The position numbers were made by a program, and so were the translations under genes. From the NCBI RefSeq assembly GCF_033568475.1, contig NC_133121.1, positions 5,208,001-5,272,000 of the forward strand: a stretch of DNA of 64,000 nucleotides, in the 5' to 3' direction. The notes beneath the pieces were generated by a model. The model was not told the DNA's origin. It saw nothing but the letters and a program-made list of their open reading frames with translations, and searched no databases. This DNA comes from Henckelia pumila (lineage: Eukaryota; Streptophyta; Magnoliopsida; Lamiales; Gesneriaceae). Shown here piece after piece: positions 12,151 to 23,824 of this stretch; the stretch's first letter is position 1; each line of letters starts with the position of its first letter.

Positions 12151-12929
12151 CAGCTTGAAAAAGTACAGGAAGGAGAAAACACGAGTGGCCGAATCTCTGC
12201 TTTCAAGGTATCGGATTCAAGGAGGTACTGATTCCTTTCAATGTCATATAATTTTTGTTAATTATGTTATACATTGTTGATTTTATTTTTTCTGAAGAAC
12301 GAGAGGAAAAAATTCAGTCCTCTTGATGGTAAGTTAAGTGCTTGTTGAAATGTCTGTGGGGGAGAATTGGATGACTTATGATTGTGGATTTGTTGTTAAT
12401 TAGTCCACTATAGCTATAAATGCATTGTGCTGTGTCAGTTGCTCTTTTATCATTTTTCCTTTTCAAGTTTTTGCAAAAGAAGCGTGAAGAGCAGTATGCT
12501 CTTTTACTGAAGTTGTTCGAGTAGGATGATGAACTCGAGCTTGAGTTTGGTCTAGGGATTGAGCTCGTTTTGTTTTTGTATGTTAGTGTTTATTGAGGTG
12601 AGCTCCTTTTGCTATTCTGCTGGTTTTTATTGTTGTTTCACTATTGCGTTGATGTGTTTTCCATTGTAGTTAGAAATTCGAATTCGTTGTGTACTACCCT
12701 CATCAAGGATTCCATCGATAAGCCAGTTAGTCTTTTTATTACTTGACTGAACGCTCATTTTAGTTATATATTATAGTGTATATATGATAGCAGAGTACCA
12801 AGTGAAATACCCATTTTAAAGCATTCTCCTTTTTCTTCCTTAGTTCACATTTATGTTTTGAATACTGTTTTAGTACATATAAAACCTCTAACCTGGAATA
12901 GAAATGACCCATATATGGTATCGGTACTT

Positions 12930-13099
12930 GGTGATCAATCAGTGCCTTGCAAGAGGATGAACAAGTTTTTTTTATATATATAGTTTCGGTATCGACGGTA
13001 TTTTACCGGTACCGGTTTCATGTTTTCTGATACCAAAATTTTCGGTATGGTATACGGTTTTATTTGGAAAACTCGGTATACCATACCGAACCAGCCCTA
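12930..13099. mobile_element. Truncated hAT-like remnant in the SWC6 leader intron
   Basis: The segment ends at 13099 with ACCGAACCAGCCCTA, the inverse of a typical plant hAT terminus (TAGGGCTGGTTCGGT). It is preceded by CGGTATACC/GGTATGGTATACCG words that pair internally. No opposite terminus or target duplication is visible, so it is a decayed fragment. It lies in the inferred 5' UTR intron of SWC6. Confidence 0.4.
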
Positions 13100-13208
13100 A
13101 ATGTCGTGGTTATGTGCTTTGAAAAACTTGTTTATTCGTGACTCTATTTGAATTTTATGTGCATCTGTTGGCTGTATAAAGTCTTGACGGCCCTTTTGCT
13201 TTACAGCA

Positions 13209-14293
13209 ATGGACGAAGAGACGCCCAATTCACTACGACGCATGTCCATGCGAACTCGAAAGGTTGCCCCTAAAATGTCTGCAGCCCTTACCAGCGCTGA
13301 TAATCGGAACCAGGTCCGTCTTAATGGTATTCCTGTTGTTATCCATTCATATTAACTTTTTTTCTTGTTAAACATTGTGGAGCTTGGCTTTGTATAGCCA
13401 CTGTTGATTCCATAAGTGATTTGCGTAGGCCATGCTTGCTCGTCTGGAAGCCTTGGAAAATGATAATGCTGGATTGGAGACTGCACAAGTTGATGACGAT
13501 GATGACGCCTCTCTCGACGATGATGATCAAGGTTACTTTGTGATTATTTTTATGGTATCACAATTAAAACTGGCAGCTATCACAAACAGAATCATTTATT
13601 GATACATGCTATTGGATGGAGTTGGACCAAGTTGCTCCAGAAAAAGGGAAAAAATAAGTTTACACTTGGCTTTCTTCATCAGTTTTCTTGACTTTCTTCT
13701 CATAGCATGATAATAGTATTAAGCCGTTTATCCTTCATAACGTTCTCTTGCAAATCATATGTTTATCTGTTCAGATTGTCCTTTTTTTTTTTTTTGGGTT
13801 GGGGGTGGGGGTGGGGCTTTCTCTATACATCTACTTATTGTTTTAACAGATCGTTTCGCGTGTTCTAATGTGTAGCATATCAGAAGAAGCAAACAAAAAG
13901 CACGAAACGCAAAACTCGTCAAGCGAAAGCGCTTGAAAATGCTAAGAAGGCCCCAAGAACATTCCTTGAGCTCTTGCATGAGGTAAATGCTTAAGACTTA
14001 GGAGGTTGTTCTCTCTTTCCGCCTCCGAGTCCTGTTAAATGTTTTTTGCTGCACTTATCTTTCCTGACAACAAAACTCCTAAACTTTAGGCCAATCTGGA
14101 ATCATTGCCTGCACATATACCCACCTACTTGAGAGCGGCCGTCGGACCTCCAAGTAGTACTGCCCGTCGCCATTTTTGCACAGTTTGTGGATTTACTTCT
14201 AACTATACGTGCATGCAGTGTGGAATGCGGTTTTGTTCAATTCGGTGCCAGAATATACACAATGATACCCGCTGCTTGAAATTTGTTGCTTGA
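13209..14293 (+). CDS. SWC6: SWR1 complex subunit 6 (HIT-type zinc finger protein)
   Basis: Four coding exons: 13209-13313, 13429-13531, 13876-13982 and 14090-14293, all with GT/AG introns. They join in frame to a 172-residue protein, essentially the length of Arabidopsis SEF/SWC6. The N-terminus is basic (RTRKVAPKMSAAL), followed by an acidic patch near residues 55-68, a Lys/Arg tract (KRKTRQAKALENAKKAP) and a C-terminal HIT zinc finger. Zinc ligands are C135, C138, C146, C149, C154, C158, H162 and C167. Family knowledge: SWC6 is a nuclear subunit of the SWR1 remodeller that exchanges H2A for H2A.Z and affects flowering time. An acceptor (TTTACAG) three bases before the ATG implies a 5' UTR intron starting near 12208 or 12224. 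The gene looks intact. Confidence 0.95.
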
Positions 14294-15551
14294 ACGATGA
14301 GGCCTAAACCAAGCTGAGTGCTGCTACTGCTACATGGTGCTATATTTCAGGCGCTACTTCATGCCATTGAGAGAGTTGCTTTTCTTGGTTCATTCCAATG
14401 CTGAGATAGGGTCCCTTTGTATTTTCATTTATCATAGGCGTGCCATTGTATTGCTCTAGCTTGGAATCACCCACCTGGTCTCTCTTTTGTCCAGTGTTCA
14501 TCTTCTTTTTTTTTTGTGGTAAACTCCGAAACTTGTGTAGTTTTTGGTTATTTGCAGTTGTACCTTCCTCGAGAAGGTTTATTTTTTTATTTTTTATTTT
14601 TTTTGGGTGTAAATTGGTTGGTTGAGATTGGATCCAACGAAATTGCTCGAAAATTTGCGCTTCGATTTAAATAAGAGAATAATGGTTAATTTAAATTAGA
14701 TTATGAGCACCCTTGTGTTTGCATCAAACTGGGCCTTATTTTCGAAAAAAATAAATCAATAGATTGAATTTCATTTCCGTATAGAAAATAAATTAGTAGC
14801 ACTTGGTTCATGATTGGATGATGGATGAATAACGTAAGGATAATAAATTATTATATTTTGATTAGATAATGATGTATGACACTAATCTTTGCAAGAACTT
14901 AAGACAAACATTGGACAAAACAAAAATAAATAATCAATCAATGTGTTATTTTTCACACTAAGCGACATAGAACCTTTACTATTTTCGAATTTGACTTTAA
15001 AAACCAACCATCATTATTTATTAAATTTTAAATAAATATTCACTCTTGTCATATTTTTATATGATATAAATTTAATATTTTCATTTGTTAATTAAGTTAA
15101 ACTCTTAATTATTTAATTTTCTATTTTAATAAAAACATTTGTCAATCTTCATTCATAAGATAGTAAATCATTATATATTCTTATTTCATAAAAGCATGTT
15201 ACTTCCATCTTAATTATACATGCTACGTTTTTATATTTCTCTCGGATATATAAATTTGTATTACATTTAACTATATTTCTTATACATTGTAACTTATAAA
15301 CGTTTTTGAACAAACGTTTTATGAACTTCATCTAAAAAATATGTAATTATTTTTTTAATAAATTAAATAAAAATAATAAATTTTTTTCCAATAATTTATC
15401 TTAATCGACTTTTTTTTTAAATAAAAAAAAACAGATTTATATAATCGGATCGCACGAATGAACCGAATCACCAAGATGGCTCCAACCAAAACGTGCCTAG
15501 AAATTTGTGATACTCCAACCGACGGTTCTCTTCCCCGCTGTGGAAGGGAGA
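14294..15551. other. SWC6 3' UTR and SAL1 upstream region
   Basis: The first few hundred bases after the SWC6 stop are T-rich and look like its 3' UTR. The remainder is AT-rich promoter DNA of SAL1 and its leader (from about 15440). No other gene is supported. Confidence 0.55.
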
Positions 15552-18500
15552 ATGAATTCAATTGCTCGCACCCCATTAAAGCTACGAATCTTCAGTACAA
15601 ACCCCTATCTACCACACAGCGTATCGAAGCCTTCATTTTTCTTTTCTCTTCCCTCTTCTACCTGTCACTGCAATTCTACAACTCCACAGCTGCTGCCCGT
15701 GAGGAGAAAATTTGTTGCTTCAATGTCTTATGGTAAGCAACTCGATGCTGCCAAGAAAGCTGCGTCTCTTGCTGCGCGTCTATGTCAGGTTCTCTTTTGT
15801 GCCTTTTAGCCCGTTTTCTCGAATTTGATTATGGGTAGACAAATTTCGTGTCATTTTAGGATTACCCAGATGGAAAAGTTTGTTTCTTTGGGTGAATTTC
15901 TGTTTGCCCAGTTGAAATTTTGACATACTGCAAAATGTTGTTGATTCGCTGGGGGTGGGGGAGTGAGGATTATCTTTTTTGTTTTTGTGGGTAAGGTGAT
16001 GTTTGGCTTACTATTTTTATGTATTAGTGTCTACTCTGTACCGTTTACTTGATTCATTCGATGATTATATCTTCGATTCAGAGGAAATGCCAGCATTTGA
16101 GTGTGCTTGCTAATTTATGTGCCATGAAATGTGACTAACATATGTTGTGCTGCTCCGCTTCACAGAAGGTGCAAAGGGCATTGCTGCAGTCTGATGTCCA
16201 GTCAAAATCTGATAAAAGTCCTGTAACCGTCGCGGATTATGGTATTTTATCTCAATGCATAATAGTTCATCTGGGATGTTAATTGTTTATCTAACAGGCA
16301 TCGAGTGTAGTTTTGAAATGGTTTGACTCAATAATTGTGTCTTTTGTAAATGGTATCATATCAAATCAACTTAAATCAATATTTTAACTTATTCTTATAT
16401 ATATATGCCATAACTACATCTAAAATATTTTGGAGTTGACGAGTTGTGCGCCACATCAATTTAATTTCTAATATGGAGGAGGATGCTATCAGTCCCAAAT
16501 GCGATAATCAGACAGAGACAGAGATGGTAATATGAAAATAAAAAGGAAAGATGAATGCCATTATCTTATGTGGTAAACCCCTAAACGCATTAGGCTAAAC
16601 ACCACAAACAAGATGGAAAAGGTTTTGCTGTGGTGTTTTGTGGGTTACGATCCCTTTCTATGATATAAAAATTAGACAATTCAATTTCTTTTTAAGTACG
16701 AGAAGGTTTTGGGATAGAATGAAATGAGGGAAGGGAGATCTTTATTTACAAGGATCCCCATCTCATGTAAAAATGTATCACATGCTTTCTCTCTTCATTT
16801 GCAACCACCATCTTTGTCAAAAGACAAAGAAAACTGCAAATGCAAATTGACTCATATGACCACATCTATTTAATTCATTACGAAAGCGTCCATATCTTCT
16901 TTGTTTCTCTTCTAGGACAGAACTTGAGTTGATTGTTGTACATTGAGAACCTCTGACTTGATTGGTTCCCGTTCTACCTGCTTCGGAATAAATTTCACGT
17001 TCAACCACCTGAATTATAGTAGCGACATAATTTTCCTTTTGTGTGTTTTTGTCTCTCTTCATTTTGTCTTCTGCAGAAATACGATTGACAACAAGTTTAT
17101 GAGCAATGACGTGTATGCATTGCTTTGTATAAACGTGAATGGATTCACATTTGCAGATTTCCTTTTTCTTTGGTAAAAAAGAGTGGCTGCAAAACGGAAG
17201 AAGCAAATGTATGATTTGTTCTCACACAAATAAGCCCCCCTTCCCCTTCCCCTCATTTCATTTCATCCCAAAACCTTAGTATTTGATTATTGGTATATCA
17301 CGGCGTGCCTTCTCATAGTGTGCTTGCAAAGACGAGAAAACTAATAAACCACCAGCTGTTAGAAAATGTTTGCTATTGACATGGGAATTCCTTAAAAATT
17401 TAAATTACTGTTAGAAGCTGGAAATTACTGTTAGAAGCTGGAGCTATCAAGATTGTATCAGCCCAGCAAAATAATCCATCATCAGATGCAGATGCAGATG
17501 CAACTTGTTGATTTTTAGCTTTTAAGTTGCCAAGCCATGATTCAAGAATCAGTATTTTCATTTTACTCGTGCTTGCATTTATTATGCAGGTTCACAAGCT
17601 ATTGTTAGCTTCATGTTGGAAAAGGAGTTGCCATCGGTATCATTTTCATTAGTTGCTGAAGAGGTAAGCCTTGAATTCTTGTCTTCCTGTTGATCTCTAA
17701 AAGTGTTCTCTGTTCTGGTTTCTCTTTGATTCTTTATTCCTTTCATTTGTTTCCTTCTCCTTTGGGGATATGTTAGGAATGAATTTTTCTCCTTTCAAAT
17801 TGCAAATTGCTACTTATTGTGTGCTGCTTGATTGGGAGTTGTAAGGTTTAGCATTTTTTAGGATTCAGGAGACCTCCGAAAAGAAGAAAGCAAGGAAATA
17901 CTGCATCGCATAACAGAACTTGTGAATGAGACCCTTGCCACTGATGGAATGTCTGAAATATCACCTCTATCCAAGGAAGACGTACTTATTGCCATCGACA
18001 AAGGAAAATCTGAAGGGGGTCCCCATGGCCAGCATTGGGTTTTGGATCCTATTGATGGTACCAAAGGGTAAGCATATAATTCGGGAATGCCATTAGGACT
18101 CTATCCTTGAACATTTTCCTAATTTTCTATGATATGTTGATATTTTGGAGATATGGCATTTGAGAAATTCATCTCGAGTAAATTCTTGGCACAATTTGTT
18201 TAGATCACATGAGATCATCTTACATGAGACGTGAGATCACAGCAATGAACCTTTTTCCTTTATAGCCGGCAAAGTATTTTACCTTCATTTATTGGTGCTA
18301 ATGTACCAGAACATGTTTAGTGTCCCACTCATAACTCATCTCATTATGAACATGGAAAGGAAGTGAATATCTGAAAGCTCTACGAATTAGAGCCGAGATT
18401 AAAGCAAAAACAAAGAGGAAAAAGAGATTGTCGGAGTTCCTGGATTTAAAATTTCGTTTTACTCTCTGAAGTAGGAGTTTCAAAAACTTGTTCTATTTAT

Positions 18501-19762
18501 TTTTTAAAGTATTGTGAACCCTAGTTGGCAATAAGTCAGCAATTTCACCTGAAAATGCAGATTTTTAAGAGGAGATCAATATGCTATTGCATTAGCATTG
18601 CTAGATGAAGGGAAAGTTGTGCTTGGAGTATTAGCCTGCCCGAATCTTCCTTTGGGATCAGTTGCTTGCCACGACCAGCAAAACCCTGACAGTAAAGTTG
18701 GTTGCCTATTTTTTGCTCAGGTTGATGCTGGAACATATATGCAGAGCCTTGATGGATCCTCGCCAACTAAGGTCTGTAGTCTTTAAGCTTGTAGTGACCT
18801 AGTTTCATTGATGCTTCGTGATCCTCTCTAAGCTCATTGTTGCTAATATCTACAAAAGCTAAAAGATTTGAGTGTTGAAAAGGTGAAATTTTTGGATATG
18901 ATTTCTTGGTTACCCTGTAAAGTTGTGGCCAAGTGTCAAACTGTTACTTTTAATTTGGAACGTGGAATATATATTTTCAGTTTGTTGACATCCTTAAAAT
19001 TTATAAAAACGGGAAGTTCAATTTGGATAACGTGGACTGACATTTATATCTGATTTTCCATTTGTTCAGGTGCATGTAAGTCCCACTGATAACCCTGAAG
19101 AAGCATCATTCTTCGAATCTTTTGAGGCTGCACACTCAATGCATGACTTATCTAGCATGATAGCGAAGGTACTAATTTTGTTATTTATGTCCCTGCTTAC
19201 TTGCGAACACTTGTATTATTGCTACGTGAAATCTTATGATACAGAATTTATTGGCAGAAACTTGGCGTTAAAGCGCCACCTGTGAGGATAGATAGCCAAG
19301 CTAAATATGGTGCTTTGTCTAGAGGAGATGGAGCCATTTATCTGCGATTTCCTCACAAAGGATATCGAGAAAAGATATGGGATCATGCAGCTGGATATAT
19401 TGTTGTCGCAGGTCGCTCAATAATTCCTGTAACTTAATTTGTTATTTGCATGAAAGCAGCATCATATTATTGATCATGCTGTTTATTTACTGGAAACCCC
19501 TTATTTATCAAACAGTATATGCAGATCAAAGGGTTATGTTCAAACAAGTTTTGAAATAGATGAAATCAATCAAATGACTGTTGATATTGATTGTGCAGAA
19601 GCTGGAGGCGTTGCAGCAGATGCCGATGGGAAACCTTTGGACTTCTCCAGAGGAAGATATCTCGATCTGGACACAGGAATCATCGTCACAAATCAGAAGT
19701 TGATGCCGTCTCTGTTGAAGGCTGTTCAAGAATCCATCAAGGAGAAAGCATCATCCCTGTGA
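15552..19762 (+). CDS. SAL1: 3'(2'),5'-bisphosphate nucleotidase / inositol polyphosphate 1-phosphatase
   Basis: Eight coding exons: 15552-15788, 16166-16241, 17590-17663, 17862-18067, 18561-18771, 19070-19168, 19258-19411 and 19599-19762, all GT/AG, joining to 406 residues. Li+-sensitive phosphatase signatures are present: EED metal ligands at 128-130, DPIDGT at 191-196 and WDHAAG at 342-347. The enzyme removes the 3' phosphate from PAP to give AMP and is the SAL1/FRY1 factor of chloroplast-to-nucleus stress signalling. Residues 1-57 (MNSIARTPLK..., Ser/Thr/Arg-rich, almost no acidic residues) read as a plastid or mitochondrial transit peptide. The conserved core begins at an internal ATG at 15723 (MSYGKQLDAAKK), giving 349 residues. 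A third in-frame ATG lies at 15507. I chose 15552 as the best transit-peptide start. Intron 2 is 1.35 kb and holds an inverted repeat. Confidence 0.94.
16702..17277. repeat. Long imperfect inverted repeat in SAL1 intron 2
   Basis: The left arm (about 16702-16850) and right arm (about 17120-17277) are reverse complements with indels. The outermost 35 bp match best (AAGGTTTTGGGAT, then GAATGAAATGAGGG). Further in, the pairs TTTCTCTCTTCATTTGCA/TTTGCTTCTTCCGTTTTGCA and AAACTGCAAATG/AAATCTGCAAATG keep the same order and spacing. The loop is about 270 bp. This suggests a foldback MITE or a long hairpin. No clear target duplication was seen at its ends. Confidence 0.65.
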
Positions 19763-19881
19763 GTACAGTCTCTGGTGTTTCGATTTGTGCTGAGGTTTTC
19801 GTGCGATTCAACCGCACGGTACTCTTTGTGGGAGAAGAAAATCAAGAATCACCTTTCTTGAAAGCCTTTTATTTTTTGCTC

Positions 19882-19887
19882 AATAAA
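19882..19887 (+). terminator. Candidate polyadenylation signal of SAL1
   Basis: A canonical AATAAA lies 120 bases after the SAL1 stop codon in a T-rich context, a plausible distance for a plant near-upstream element. Confidence 0.4.
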
Positions 19888-22800
19888 ATTTTAAGCCATT
19901 GTAATAAGCTTATTCCGATAATTTGCAATTGTGGCGGTTCCTATCAATAACGGTGATTAAAATTCGATACCAGTCTAGTCTAAATCTTTATCTTTAAAAA
20001 ATAAATTAATGCAATTTTAGAGATTATATCATAGAGTTGCTTCTGGACTTTCATACGCTCATTAATTTATCAGTTGCATTTCAAGGCAATTTTAAGTCTT
20101 CTTGCAAGCTTTTGCTCATTATTAGAGTTTGATAATCAGAATTGAACTAAACAAATAGAGCTCGAGTAACACTCCATATTGTCGTATTACGTTTCATTTG
20201 ACATCAAAATAATTTTTCACAAAATTTTCATGAAATTGTTTCACGAATCAATTTTACGAATTATATATTTTATTTGATCAACCCACGCAAAACTAGTATT
20301 TTTTTTTGTCAAGAGGATTATTATTTATCGTAAATACAAGTCAGGTCGATCTATTTCACGATATAAATCCATGAGATCATATCGCGAAAAACACGTTCAT
20401 GATCTTTAAGCAATGCATAAAAAAATATATCATATTGATCAAATCACTCGATGTAACATAGAATTCACATTCGATGGTACGTTATCGTACTACATAAAAT
20501 CGAAAGAAATAGAGTGTATGAAAAAAAAAACTAGTAAAAATGACGAATTTATGGTGTTGCAATTTGCATGGTATCTACACGTGAACTAATATTAGTTAAG
20601 GGTAAGAAATGGATTTTTATGGGACAACATGAATTGCTTAAGGGTGCATATGGTTAGTATTTGGTTAGTTTATCTTATTCACGTGTCATTCTTGTTGCCT
20701 AACTTTAATGATTGTTTTATCATATAACAATTATTTCTTTATATAAAGGGGGAAATTAAATTTGACCATTGTTAAAAGACAAATTACCAATTTTAGTTAT
20801 GTATGTACTAGTGTGATACTTTTAGTTTTGTATTTTTGTATTTAATCGATTAAAGTTTTACAAATTATATTTCAATCTTCACTTTTAGTCATTTTATTTA
20901 AATCATGTACAGGTTAAAGTTTTAAAACCACGTGATTAAAAAAATCTTTCGTAACATGCACACATGTTTAACAACTTAATAACAGAAAATAAACAGTGAA
21001 ATTAGTCGATTATATATGATTCAAACGAAAATGACTAAAATTGATCGTTAAAGCATAGTTACATGAGTATAATTGATTCAACAAAATACAATACTAACAT
21101 TTTTGCACCTCGATGCAAACATGTCTCAAATTGATATATATACATATATATATTACGCTTATTAAATTAGAAAATAAAATAAGTTAATATTAAAAAAAAA
21201 ATTCATCAAACACTTAAAATTTGAAAATTATTCTCTGCCACAGAAATAGCGTTGTGCTGGTGCAAAATGAGATAGTGGTTCACGGGAGAAGAGTCACGGG
21301 TGGCACAAAATTGTAATTTTCAAAAAGTAAAAAAAAATGATAAAATAAAAATATTGTGTGGCTATAATTTTAAAATAAAAATAATTATATGGAAATGACT
21401 GATATTTTATAGTTTTAAAATATCATCCGTACAACGACATGTAGTATAAAAAAATCTTCCTCTTTAACTCTCCACCACATAAATGATTCATTTGAGGTCA
21501 CCATCGGGACCCAAGCCGATCGCTCGTTGATATGTACATATCAACCTCTGATTTGGCAACGTAAATGTTTTTTTTTTTTTTTTTGACGATTTTGGCAACG
21601 TAAATGTTAAGTGTTGGGGTTAATTGTATCAACAATCTTTGTTAAAAGTTTAAAAGACACGAAATTATCTAAAAAGATATTAATAGGTTAATTAAATCTT
21701 TTATTTTTTAAAAAATCAAACATATTTCATCTCTATTAATAGGGTTTTTATGACTTATTTTTTAAAAACAAGGAGTCGAAAATGCTATCAGTTTTACATA
21801 TAGTGTATTTTGCTTCTTACATAAATAAAGTGTTGTGATTGACCCATATTATTACATAAAATGTTTACATATTCAAAAGTTTTTTTTAGGCCGTTTTACT
21901 TGGAGATTAAAAAAATTACGTTATGATTAAAATATTTTAGTTTTATATGAAATGATAATTGATAAATAGTTACATGTTTAATCTGATTGGTTAAATTTGG
22001 TATAACATGGTGAATTATAATTTTACTCTTTTAATAAATTAAAAGAAGTATTTTTGTAAGCTCAAAAGGAAAAAAAAAACTATGGATTGAAAAAACCAAA
22101 TAAAGAAAGGATAATTCTTTAGAGCTGCTCCTCTAGGCTAGTAGGCTTTGACATATAATATATGAGTTATCTTGTGAGACAATATTGCCGCTATTTCTAT
22201 GATACAGGTCAATCATATTTATATTTATAATAAAAAAATAAATTTTTAATATAAAAAATAATATTTTTTCATGAACCAAATAATAATTCGTTTCACCAAA
22301 TTGATATCTATAAGAATGTTTCACTAAAGTTTTTATGATGATATATTTATATGTGTGTGTGTGTGATTAATTAATAATAGTTTGAAGTGAGTGATGGTAG
22401 GGTAGAAGTAAAGAATGGTATGGGTGTGGTGGAAAAGAATGTAGTCCGTGAAAATAGTTTGTCATTTAGGGGCAGTCTAGTATATATATGTGGCAAAAAA
22501 CTAGACCACCTTTTTTTCACAAATATCTACGTAGCATGTGAACTCTACACTCTCCATCGCCACATATTGTCTTGCCCTCACCAAATAGAATCGATAAAAT
22601 AATTTGTGATTTTCTCATATATCAACGTTGTTTAACCAAAATGAATCTATCTCAAAAAGATGTTAAAATCAATACATTTTTTTGGTCATATCATAACATG
22701 AAACATAAGACCGACCGACCGATAGATCGACCTAAGTCGAGGCATTAAATTTTTTAGCATAAATTTGAATTAAACCCATGTATTTAACGACGGTTAACTG

Positions 22801-23824
22801 TTAATGTATTAAGATATAATTTTGTTTATTGTTGTATGATTTAAAATGAAGTTGAACTTACACGAATATATAAACTACATTTTCTATGGTTCACATTTTG
22901 AATATATGAAATCATCAAATATTAGTTCACGTTACAACCTGGTTTTTGGAGGCATCCGGGGATCTCAGAACAAAATGTTAAATGAATCTGCCCATTTCGT
23001 TTGTCACATCACATCATAATATCGTTGGCAAATAAACCCCAAACCTCTAAACTACTCTCAACTTGAGGAATTCTTAATATATTCGATAGCAACCATAAAT
23101 TTTGATGAGCATAATGTTAATAAATGCATTTTGGATTTTATATCTTATTGTTTGACAAGTGTCACCCTTTAATCCCTCCTACTCGTTTACCGTTATATAA
23201 ACCAAATTATTTTAACAAATATAATATAAGTCGTGACAATAATTCAACTTAATCCTAGGATAATTTTAGGAGAAATTAATATATTTTTGGTCTTGTAATA
23301 ATGCATACATTTTTATTTGAGAATTCTTAATAATGAATTTATTATATTTAGCCATGTAACTTGTATGGTTTTCTTATTATTTTCATTTTTAAGCTTGTTA
23401 TAATCAATTTTTATTTTTAATTTTTTTTTACTTGTATGTTTTTTTTTTGTTATTATTTAATCGGTATACACGATAAACGTCGATAAAAAATATAAGCTAT
23501 AGGACAATCAAAACAAAACCAAAAGTAAAAAAAAAATACGAATTATCAGACCAAAAATATAAACCGACCATCGTAACATCAATATTTAACACAACAACTT
23601 CTTTCGATAATCGCAATACCCTTTGTAACTCATGATGATACGAGATTATTACAACTTATCTAAACCAAATTAGTATAAATTCGACAACTTAAAAACGTCT
23701 TTTGAACATTTAAACACTTCATCATGTATTAATTAAACACCATTCACAAAACCAAAAAAAAAAAAAAAAGAAAAAAAAAAGACAAATCAAATCATCAAAG
23801 ATTTTAGAGAGGAGAAAAGGATGT
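19888..23824. other. AT-rich intergenic DNA between SAL1 and ABCG5
   Basis: Nearly 4 kb without a supported gene. It contains a (TG)n microsatellite near 22353-22367, an 18-bp direct repeat flanking a poly(T) run at 21552-21608, and a long poly(A)-rich run at 23755-23781 just beyond the ABCG5 stop. ORFs at 22133-22602 are AT-driven and not credible. Confidence 0.55.

Noticed and set aside
16817..17206. 129-residue minus-strand ORF
   Set aside because: It lies wholly within the intronic inverted repeat of SAL1 and has no coding signature.
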